Assembly (NCBI GenBank): GCA_025357945.1
Contig: JANYLJ010000034.1
Span: 50,742 to 114,741 of the forward strand
Reading direction: 5' to 3'
DNA length: 64,000 bases
From: Gemmatimonadota bacterium
Lineage (GTDB): Bacteria; Gemmatimonadota; Gemmatimonadetes; Gemmatimonadales; GWC2-71-9
The notes beneath the pieces were generated by a model that was given only the letters and a program-made list of their open reading frames with translations, was not told the DNA's origin and did not search any database. Positions 26,036 through 33,358 of this stretch are shown piece by piece. A program made the position numbers and the translations under genes. Numbering within the stretch: the first letter of the stretch is position 1; every line of letters begins with the position of its first letter.

Positions 26036-27208
26036 TATCGCTCCCTGCGACACGTCGTCCTGTTACTGCTTCTCGGCCTCTTCGCTCGATCTGCCCGCGG
26101 CCAGACCCCCGCCGACACCCTCCGCGCCGACGCCTGGCTCGAGATCCACATCGTGGACGTCGGCCAGGGTGACGGCATCTGGATTCACACCTTCGACGAT
26201 AGCATTCCCGGCAACGGTCGCTTCCAGGGCAAGAACATCGTGATCGACGGTGGTCCCGTGGGTGCCGACGCGAAGAATCCCTTCCTCGCCTACCTCCTGA
26301 ATGGGATACACGGGCCGGCTGTCATCGACGCCTTGATCGTCACCCACCCGCACGTGGATCACTTTCCCGGAGCGTCTGGCGTGGTGCGGCACTACGACGT
26401 GTGTGACTACTACGATCCGGCGTATCCGGACTTGGGGGTCGAGTATCAGCGCTTCCTCGACCTCGTGTCGCACGGCCACTGCGGTGACCATACCACCGCG
26501 ATGCACATGGGTCGCCCGAGCTTCGGGTCGCCCGATTGGGGCTCGGAGCTGAAGATCGAGTTCCTCTACGCCTGGCCGGGGTCGCCCGATGGGCTCGGCC
26601 ACGGCAACACGCTCATCAACAACGCGTCGATCGTGATGAAGCTGACCTACGGCACACAGAGCATCCTGTTCATGGGCGACGCGGAGGGAAAGGAGCGCAA
26701 TGACTCACCAGCGACGCCCAAGTACGTCGAGGCCCGGCTGCTGGCCTCCCTCACGCCGGAGCAGCTGAAATCGACCGTGCTCAAGGTGGCACACCACGGC
26801 AGTGAGACGTCGAGCACGCTGCCGTTCATTCGGGCGGTGGATCCGGCCATCATCGTCGTGTTATCGGGGCGGAAGTCATTCGGGGGAACCTATCTGCCGG
26901 ACGCGACCACGTTGCAGCGGTATTGCGACTTCAACCCGGCGATCCGGATCTACCGCACCGACCAGGACGATGAAGCAGAAGGCCGCACCAACGCGACGTC
27001 GGCCGACGGCGACGACATCGTGATCCGGATGAACGGGAAGCGGACAGAGGTGATCGCGTACGAAAATGGCAAGCCGTTTACACCGAAGGCTTGCAATAAC
27101 CAGGAGAGACGAGAGACGAGAGACGAGACAAACCCAGCTGGCATCGGTACAGCGACACCGCTGTTCTTTTATCGTCTCTCGTCTCTCGTCTCTCCTCACA
27201 TCACGTAA
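26030..27208 (+). CDS. Secreted metallo-beta-lactamase-fold protein (ComEC C-domain-like)
   Basis: A 392-residue protein. The ATG at 26030-26032 lies inside the right arm of repeat copy E and leads straight into a signal peptide (HVVLLLLLGLFARSARGQ). The body resembles the soluble MBL domain of ComEC: IHIVDVGQGDGIWI, the metal motif VTHPHVDHFPGA, a second site ILFMGDAEGKE and VLKVAHHGSETSST. It is probably a periplasmic or extracellular hydrolase, perhaps a nuclease or phosphodiesterase; this is inferred from family. The last 25-30 residues are translated from the GAGAGAC element (27103-27195) and are not part of the fold. Confidence 0.85.
   Translation: MAYRSLRHVVLLLLLGLFARSARGQTPADTLRADAWLEIHIVDVGQGDGIWIHTFDDSIPGNGRFQGKNIVIDGGPVGADAKNPFLAYLLNGIHGPAVIDALIVTHPHVDHFPGASGVVRHYDVCDYYDPAYPDLGVEYQRFLDLVSHGHCGDHTTAMHMGRPSFGSPDWGSELKIEFLYAWPGSPDGLGHGNTLINNASIVMKLTYGTQSILFMGDAEGKERNDSPATPKYVEARLLASLTPEQLKSTVLKVAHHGSETSSTLPFIRAVDPAIIVVLSGRKSFGGTYLPDATTLQRYCDFNPAIRIYRTDQDDEAEGRTNATSADGDDIVIRMNGKRTEVIAYENGKPFTPKACNNQERRETRDETNPAGIGTATPLFFYRLSSLVSPHIT
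27103..27195. repeat. GAGAGAC-family palindromic element between convergent genes
   Basis: A 24-bp perfect inverted repeat: the left arm starts at 27103 with GGAGAGACGAGAGACG and the right arm ends at 27195 with its complement. The 43-bp core contains CAGCG-ACAC-CGCTG, a second small hairpin. It is translated as the C-terminal tail of the upstream gene and ends one base before the stop codon of the opposing TonB receptor, so it may act as a two-way terminator. Confidence 0.9.
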
Positions 27209-29199
27209 CTCAGCCCGCCGTAAATCGATCGTGGCTGGCCCGGCGACACGAACCCTCCAGCGCGCACTTCGGGATACGTCGTGTCGAACAGGTTGCGGAC
27301 GCCCAGGCGGAGTGTGGTCCGCCCGCCGACCAGCAACCGGCCAGACAGATGGACGAGTGCGTAGCCAGGAAGTTCGGTGCCCAGCTCGGCGAACGGGGTG
27401 TACGGCCCGACGACATTGCTCGACACGCGGACGGACCACGGGGCAGAGGTCTTTCCCAGTACGATCGCTGCGGCGCCGACATACTTCGCCGTGTTGGCAA
27501 CGCGGGTGTTGGCGAGGTTGTCGCCAGCCGCGGTCACCTGATCGCGGTACCGCGCGCCAGTGAACGTCCAACTCGCGCTCAGCCGGGCAAACTCGCCGAA
27601 CGGGGCATTGAGCGAGAATTCGACACCCCGCCGGCGACTCCGACCGCCGTTGGTGGCGGTGAGACGCACCGGATCGAATGTCTGCTCGTTGCTGACGTCG
27701 GTCTGGAACAGGGCGGCGCTGCCGGTGACCCGATCCAGGTCAACATGAACGCCGGTCTCGTAAGCCCATTCGGTGATGAACGGGAGGGTCGGGTCTGCGA
27801 TCACGCCATTCGTGCTGCGAAAGCCACGCGAGACGTTGGCGTAGACATCGCCGAGCCGTGGCAGGTGCACCAGCGCACCGAACTTGGGCGAGAACACATC
27901 GTGGCTCGCCGACGTTGCCACCTCGCCCACCGGCGTCGACCGGGTGTCTACCGCGTCGTAGCGACCGCCCAAGGTGAAGCGCAGGTGATGGCCGACGTCG
28001 GCGGTGGATTGGAGGAAGAACGCCCCCGAGAGCTGGCGCGCACTGATCACCGCGTCCGAGGAATCCGGCGTCCGTTTGGTCGTGAACCAACGGCTGAAGT
28101 TTGAATTGTCCAGACGCCCCTCCGTGCCAACGGTGACTTCGACGCGGTCGGTCACCCAGGTGAGGGCGCTCGTCAGGCCCCCGCCATTCCGCTTGTCGAT
28201 TTCCTGGGTCTGGCGCCCCGACCCTTCACCAGCGCCCGGTTCCGGCGGTACGGTCAAGTAGAAGTTCCAGTTCCCCTGCGTCGCCCAGGTCGTCGTTCGC
28301 CAGGCGACGTTGGAGTTGAGTACCATGCGCAACGATGCGCGCTCGAGCGCGTGACGCTTGAACCCGCCGTCGGTCGCGTCGGACACGTTGTCGAACCGGT
28401 GGGCGTCGAACTGACTGGCGGTCAGGAACCCGGGCGAATCCCACCCGGCGGCGTATAGCTGGGTGCCGACGTCTAGCGTCGCCGCCGACGACAGCTGCTC
28501 GACCAAGCGGCCGTAGAACTGGCCGAGATGCTGGCCGCTGTTGGGGCGCCAACCACCGTCGCGCATGCCACGAATTCCCAGCACGAGCCCGGTGTTCCGC
28601 CGATCGAGACCGGTAAAGAACGTGCCATCGGCTCGGCCATTCGCACCGCCATCGACCGCGAATTCCTCCCCGCTCATCCGCTCACGCGTCACGACGTTGA
28701 CCACGCCCGCCATGGCGAAATTGCCGTACACCGCACTGGTCGGTCCCTTGAGTACTTCCAGGCTCGACACTGCCTGCGGCATCAACAGGCTCCAGTCGTT
28801 GTAGCCCTCGGCGTGTCCATTCACCGTTTCGTTGATCGGCACACCATCAATCCAGAGTGCCAGGTCGGTGGAATGATCCGACGAAAACCCGCGGATCGAG
28901 GCATCGGATGCAAAGCCCGGCCCCTGCCCTTGCTCATGCACTTCGATGCCGGCAACCTGACGCAGCAGGTCCCAGGGGTTCGTCGCCGGCGTCGCGGCGA
29001 TCACGGCGGGTGTCACTCGAATGCTGCTCACCGGCGCCTGACGGGGCGTGGCGCCCGCGGTGATCGTGATCGGCTGCAGGTGCGCCGGCGCGTGCGTCAA
29101 CGTATCGCGAGACGCGCGAGATGTATCGGGGGGTGTTTGCTGGGCCGACAACGCGGCTGGCGCAACGACGAGCGCCAGCAGTAATAGACGAAAAGACAA
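27196..29199 (-). CDS. TonB-dependent outer-membrane receptor
   Basis: A 667-residue receptor. No ATG fits; the TTG at 29197-29199 follows a strong GGAGGG and begins a signal peptide (LSFRLLLLALVVAPAALSAQQ). The plug domain is clear: VTPAVIAATPATNPWDLLRQVAGIEVHEQG, SIRGFSSDHSTDLALWIDGVPIN, LEVLKGPTSAVYGNFAMAGVVNVVT. The barrel ends with strands leading to SIYGGLSYVM. The upstream gene encodes a small secreted Cys/His-rich protein, a pairing that suggests metal, perhaps copper, uptake. The ligand is inferred only. Confidence 0.92.
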   Translation of the reverse strand: MSFRLLLLALVVAPAALSAQQTPPDTSRASRDTLTHAPAHLQPITITAGATPRQAPVSSIRVTPAVIAATPATNPWDLLRQVAGIEVHEQGQGPGFASDASIRGFSSDHSTDLALWIDGVPINETVNGHAEGYNDWSLLMPQAVSSLEVLKGPTSAVYGNFAMAGVVNVVTRERMSGEEFAVDGGANGRADGTFFTGLDRRNTGLVLGIRGMRDGGWRPNSGQHLGQFYGRLVEQLSSAATLDVGTQLYAAGWDSPGFLTASQFDAHRFDNVSDATDGGFKRHALERASLRMVLNSNVAWRTTTWATQGNWNFYLTVPPEPGAGEGSGRQTQEIDKRNGGGLTSALTWVTDRVEVTVGTEGRLDNSNFSRWFTTKRTPDSSDAVISARQLSGAFFLQSTADVGHHLRFTLGGRYDAVDTRSTPVGEVATSASHDVFSPKFGALVHLPRLGDVYANVSRGFRSTNGVIADPTLPFITEWAYETGVHVDLDRVTGSAALFQTDVSNEQTFDPVRLTATNGGRSRRRGVEFSLNAPFGEFARLSASWTFTGARYRDQVTAAGDNLANTRVANTAKYVGAAAIVLGKTSAPWSVRVSSNVVGPYTPFAELGTELPGYALVHLSGRLLVGGRTTLRLGVRNLFDTTYPEVRAGGFVSPGQPRSIYGGLSYVM

Positions 29200-29266
29200 T
29201 CTTCCCTCCGTGAGCGGTGGTCCGGTACGATGGACGAATTGGCATTCCGGCGACGCCGGAACGAGC

Positions 29267-29647
29267 TCAAGCGGTGGGGAGGGGCGGTGCCAACGAGAAC
29301 GGTAGAACGTGGAGTAGGCGTGGAATGGGGGTGCTGCGAGCCGGCACGCCGGTAACGACGGAATCGCGGGCGACGGGTGTCGTGACCGTTGCACCACCGG
29401 CGGGCAACGGGATCGCGGTCGCACATCCTGTAGCGCAGAAATCACAGCAGGCGCCACCGTGCTGGTGCTGCTGCGTGTGATGGGAGGGCGTCGTTGCCTG
29501 ATCATGCGACGACATCGGGTGCGCACACTCCGTTACCGCGTGCGTCATCGCCTGGGCGTGCGCCACCTGCGCGATCGGTGCGAACAGCACCGTCAGGGTC
29601 GCAAAGGCGGCGATACAACGACGAAGAGGCGGCGGCAGGCGGAGCAT
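29267..29647 (-). CDS. Small secreted Cys/His-rich protein, possible metal binder
   Basis: A 126-residue protein starting at the ATG at 29645-29647. It has a signal peptide (LRRCIAAFATLTVLFAPIAQVAHAQ) and a short histidine- and cysteine-rich stretch, HHTQQHQHGGACCDFCATGC, followed by a Pro/Val/Thr-rich tail. It lies 67 bp before the TonB receptor on the same strand. Small proteins of this kind (DUF2946-like) are often found beside TonB-dependent copper receptors, so a periplasmic metal carrier is plausible. The family assignment is tentative. Confidence 0.6.
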   Translation of the reverse strand: MLRLPPPLRRCIAAFATLTVLFAPIAQVAHAQAMTHAVTECAHPMSSHDQATTPSHHTQQHQHGGACCDFCATGCATAIPLPAGGATVTTPVARDSVVTGVPARSTPIPRLLHVLPFSLAPPLPTA

Positions 29648-29711
29648 CAGCCGACAAAGCTGCGCCGAACCGCTACCGTTATCAAGGCGGGTCGTAATCC
29701 GCGGTAACGGG

Positions 29712-30794
29712 CTACCCCTCAATCAGGGCCCCGAGCGCGGCGAGCTTCCCGCCCTGCCGCTCGCACACGATGCGCACAAGCGCCAGGATCGGCACGGCGA
29801 GGAACGCGCCGAGCACGCCCCAGATCAGCCACCAGACCATGACACTCACGAGGATGGCGGGCGGGCTCAGTTTGAGGTAGCGCCCGTACGTGACCGGGCT
29901 CACCACGCTGTTCTGGACGGTGGTCACTCCCATGTAGATGAGCGGCGCAAGCAGCACGTGGCCCGCCCCACCTGGCGTGGCGAGCCCGACGAGCGTCAAC
30001 AGGATGACCATGGTGGCGCTCCCCAGGTAGGGAAAGAACTCCGCCACGAACGCCATCGCGCCCCACACCAGCGGCGCGCGCATGCCGATAAGCGCCATCG
30101 CGACGGCGATCGCAACGCCCTGCGCCAGGTTGATCAGCGAGAGTAGCGACAGATAGCGGGACACGACGGACTGCAATTCGTCGGTGACCTCGACGATCGA
30201 CCGCGCCAGCGGGGACGCGGTCGCGCGCTTCATCATCCGTTGACGCACCTGGTCGCCGGACGCGAGGAAAAAGAGCACGAGCAGCAGCGTCGCGAGGAAG
30301 CCGCTCACCATCCCGGCGGCCCGACCGAAGACCTGGCCGATGACCGGCACGGCGCTGGAGAGGCCGCTCGACACGGGCGCCACCGGCGAGGCCTGATTAC
30401 GGGCCGTCGCGGCTTTCCGCGCGATGGCGCTCGAGTCCGCAGCGTCGGACGGTTTTTCCATCTCCGTGGCCGCCGACGAGATCATCACGCCGAGTCGGTC
30501 GAGCGGACGCGGAAGGGTGCGGAGCTTGGCGCCGGCGGACACGACGACGTCGGGCAGCGTCTTCACAAAGCCAGTCAGGGCTGGTGTGAGTTGGTAGCCA
30601 ACCAGCCAGAGGAGAGCCAAACCGGAGAGGACCACGACGCCGGCACCCGCGGGCGTCGGGATCTTCCATCGTTCCAGGCGGTGCACCACGGGTCGGAGCA
30701 CGGTAGTGAGCACGAAGGCGATCGCGATCGGGAGGAAGATGTCCGCGCCGACGTAGAGCAACGCGATGGCAGCGGTGAGGTTGGCGAATATCAT
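29712..30794 (-). CDS. AI-2E family transporter (PerM-like)
   Basis: A 360-residue membrane protein with the AI-2E/PerM pattern: N-terminal helices (LLYVGADIFLPIAIAFVLTTVLRPVVHRLE), a cytoplasmic segment of about 90 residues, and the C-terminal block PYLGSATMVILLTLVGLATPGGAGH, NSVVSPVTYGRYLKLSPPAILVSVMVWWLIWGVLGAFLAVPILA. Known members include the TqsA exporter and Na+/H+ antiporters, so the substrate cannot be fixed. The middle segment has an unusual Ala/Ser-rich insert (DAADSSAIARKAATARNQ). Confidence 0.88.
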   Translation of the reverse strand: MIFANLTAAIALLYVGADIFLPIAIAFVLTTVLRPVVHRLERWKIPTPAGAGVVVLSGLALLWLVGYQLTPALTGFVKTLPDVVVSAGAKLRTLPRPLDRLGVMISSAATEMEKPSDAADSSAIARKAATARNQASPVAPVSSGLSSAVPVIGQVFGRAAGMVSGFLATLLLVLFFLASGDQVRQRMMKRATASPLARSIVEVTDELQSVVSRYLSLLSLINLAQGVAIAVAMALIGMRAPLVWGAMAFVAEFFPYLGSATMVILLTLVGLATPGGAGHVLLAPLIYMGVTTVQNSVVSPVTYGRYLKLSPPAILVSVMVWWLIWGVLGAFLAVPILALVRIVCERQGGKLAALGALIEG

Positions 30795-30841
30795 CGGTGT
30801 CCGTCCGGATCAGGGATGAACTGCGAACTCCTCACCGAAGG

Positions 30842-32323
30842 TCAGCCCGCGGTGTCACAATTCGACGGCAGTGGTTCGCCCAGCCAGTGGAGCACGTGCG
30901 CGAACACGTCAACGCTCCGATGGGGACCCGGTGGAAGCGGCATGTTGCTCCATAACGGAATCAGCATGTGCGCCCGGTGAAGCGACCCGTGCCCGCTACG
31001 GTGTTCGGGAACCTCGAATGCATCCCGAAAATCCCAGCCCTCGCGGGCGATCACCACCAGATCGCCGGTGCGTTCCGACCGAAACTGATCCCAGAGCTGC
31101 ACGGCGGCGTCGGGCCAGTCGCTGTCGTGCGTCCGCCGGAGCCACTCCGCAGCGTTCCCGACGACGGTTCCGCCGAGCCCGAGCGGATCGGACGTCAGCG
31201 GCTGATAGGCGAGCGTCGCCCCCGTCAAGGAGAGGCGCGCCTCGCCATCGCGATCGACCACGACCAGCGCACCTTGGCCGTCCGCCGCCACGACGAAGGC
31301 AACGGCGTCCTCCCGCACGAGCGCCGCAACGAGGTCCTCATCGGTGCCGAACGCGCCGGGCGAGCGCAGCGTCGGCAACGGCCAGCGCTCGAGCCGGGCC
31401 TCGTCCGGCCGGGCGTACAACATCGCCGAGCCATTCCCCGCCACCATCACGGCAACCGCCGGGTTGCGCGTCCACAGCGTGGGATGCGCGAGTGGGCGAA
31501 CGTCACGGGCGCGAAACCAGTCCGCGAGATCGAGGTGCGTGTGCACCGGCGACGCGCCGTGATCACTCACCAGCAGGATCAACGTCGACTCGGCCTCGCC
31601 GCGCGCGGTGAGTCGCGCGCGCAGTTGCCCGATCGTCGCATCGACGCGGGCGAGCGCGCGCAACACCCGCGGCGCCGACGGATGCTTCTGGTGCGTGTAG
31701 CCATCGACCGCGGGAAATTGGGCGAAGATGAAGCGCCAGGGTTGGTCAATCGATTCGACCAGCCGGCGACTCACCAGGTCGTCACCGGGCTGGTGCCATT
31801 GCAGGTAGTGGCCCATCGCGCCCCAGAACCTGCGGGCGCGCTGGGTGGGGTCGCGCACGGCGCTCAGCCCGCGCGTGATGGGCGTGAACAGGGCAAGACT
31901 CTCGGGAATCAACTCGAACAGCGTTCGGGCCCCCGGCGCGATGTCGGTATCGATGTGGCCAGCCTGCCAACCGCAGTAACTGCGCAGGTGATTCCGCTCG
32001 CGCCACCACTTGCCGCCATAGCGCTTCCGATCGAGCCACCGAATCGAGGGCACGTTGCAGCGGCCAGGAAGGCAGCCGGTGAGAAACGGCAGGTACGCCA
32101 CACCGGTCGTGCTCGGAAACGCGGTGGTGGCACGGCCCACAGCGCCACCGGAGGTCATCGCCGCGAGATGCGGCAGGCGTCCGGCCGCGAGTTCCGCTTC
32201 AGCGACGTCCGGCCGAAGACCATCAACCAGAAGCAGGATCGCTCGTTTCAGGCGGCCGAACCTGCCGCGTTCATCCGCTCGGCCTGCGACCCGGTCAGGG
32301 CATCTTCTCGGCGGTGTGCTCAT
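30842..32323 (-). CDS. Alkaline phosphatase superfamily phosphodiesterase/pyrophosphatase
   Basis: A 493-residue protein of the nucleotide pyrophosphatase/phosphodiesterase type. The first metal site is in RAILLLVDGLRPDV, the nucleophile region in TTAFPSTTGVAYLPFLTG (Thr/Ser after the FPS loop), a later site in AQFPAVDGYTHQKHPS and the final metal ligands in LLVSDHGASPVHTHLDL. No signal peptide is apparent. The start is uncertain: the ATG at 32321-32323 overlaps the upstream gene by 29 bp and gives a 26-residue Arg-rich leader. It may act on a soluble phospho- or sulfo-ester. Confidence 0.78.
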   Translation of the reverse strand: MSTPPRRCPDRVAGRADERGRFGRLKRAILLLVDGLRPDVAEAELAAGRLPHLAAMTSGGAVGRATTAFPSTTGVAYLPFLTGCLPGRCNVPSIRWLDRKRYGGKWWRERNHLRSYCGWQAGHIDTDIAPGARTLFELIPESLALFTPITRGLSAVRDPTQRARRFWGAMGHYLQWHQPGDDLVSRRLVESIDQPWRFIFAQFPAVDGYTHQKHPSAPRVLRALARVDATIGQLRARLTARGEAESTLILLVSDHGASPVHTHLDLADWFRARDVRPLAHPTLWTRNPAVAVMVAGNGSAMLYARPDEARLERWPLPTLRSPGAFGTDEDLVAALVREDAVAFVVAADGQGALVVVDRDGEARLSLTGATLAYQPLTSDPLGLGGTVVGNAAEWLRRTHDSDWPDAAVQLWDQFRSERTGDLVVIAREGWDFRDAFEVPEHRSGHGSLHRAHMLIPLWSNMPLPPGPHRSVDVFAHVLHWLGEPLPSNCDTAG

Positions 32324-33350
32324 GCGCCCGCATCGACCCGCCTTGCAGGTCGCGGATGTAGCCCGGGTCATTCTTGTTGACCGCCGGCCACTTGCGGATG
32401 TGATCGGGCGCGAAGATGCCGCCCATGACGCCCATCGCTGCCATGACCGCTGCGCCATTGGGATTGTCGTAGACGGCCACCAGGCGGTACTGCCTGCCGG
32501 GTACCAGCCGTGGGCCGCGGCCCCAGATGCCGAACAGCTGGTGGCCAACGCCGGTCACCGTCCCATCGGGGCGACGCTGCGCGCGAACTCGCGCGAGCAC
32601 CTTGCCGCTCGACACGTCCTCGAGCCGGAGTTCCTTGCCAAAATCGTGGAGGTGGCCGCCGACCCCAATGAGCCGGCCACTGACCGGAACGGTGAACTCG
32701 GTCGAACGCTCACCGCCACCCTTGGGGAGGTTGAACGCGTCGCCCAAGCCGGGATGAAGGTTGACGTCGACCTTGAACGGCAACACCAGGAGCGGACGCG
32801 GCGTCATGTTGGCCGGTGAGTAATGCATGCGCAACTGGAGCGTGACGCCGTCGATGTCGGTGTCCGTCTCGTTGTTCCACATGATATACAATCCCATGTG
32901 GGTACCGTTGTCCATCGGAATGCCGACGGACTTCGGCACCTTGGCGCCCGCGGTTTCCTCGCCGATGCCCAGGACACGCTCGGCGAGGTTGTAGAGCAGC
33001 TGACGCCGGTCAAAGTTGACCAACTCGAGATGATGCATGGTGTTCTGCGGCAGCACCTTGCCGGTTGAATCGAACAACGTCAGGGTGAAGCCGCGCATGT
33101 AGCTCGACACCGGCCACACGAAGTTCGTCTTGATATCGACGATGCCGGACGCTTCGTTGCCCATCATTCCCGGCATCGACATCGACACGTCCATGGGAGC
33201 GATACGACACGGCCCCACGGTCACCGTGATGTCGTGGCGCTTGGCATCGACATTCACCGTCATCGGGGCATCAGCGCCCTTGCATAGCGGCGCCGCGATG
33301 GCGGGCGTGGCGAACAGGATCGTGGCGGCCGCGGCCGTCCACCAGGTCAC
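32295..33350 (-). CDS. Secreted protein with PHM-like copper-site motifs
   Basis: A 351-residue secreted protein. The GTG at 33348-33350 follows a GAGGTG and begins the signal peptide TWWTAAAATILFATPAIAAP. Three spaced motifs recall the copper ligands of peptidylglycine alpha-hydroxylating (PHM-type) monooxygenases: a double His in NTMHHLELV, LQLRMHYSPA, and GGHLHDFGKELRL, which parallels HTHxLGK. An N-terminal beta domain has a Met-rich segment (MDVSMSMPGMMGNE). An ascorbate-type copper monooxygenase or a related non-catalytic copper protein is a reasonable guess. It overlaps the phosphatase-like gene downstream. Confidence 0.55.
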   Translation of the reverse strand: MTWWTAAAATILFATPAIAAPLCKGADAPMTVNVDAKRHDITVTVGPCRIAPMDVSMSMPGMMGNEASGIVDIKTNFVWPVSSYMRGFTLTLFDSTGKVLPQNTMHHLELVNFDRRQLLYNLAERVLGIGEETAGAKVPKSVGIPMDNGTHMGLYIMWNNETDTDIDGVTLQLRMHYSPANMTPRPLLVLPFKVDVNLHPGLGDAFNLPKGGGERSTEFTVPVSGRLIGVGGHLHDFGKELRLEDVSSGKVLARVRAQRRPDGTVTGVGHQLFGIWGRGPRLVPGRQYRLVAVYDNPNGAAVMAAMGVMGGIFAPDHIRKWPAVNKNDPGYIRDLQGGSMRAHEHTAEKMP

Positions 33351-33358
33351 TCGGCACC

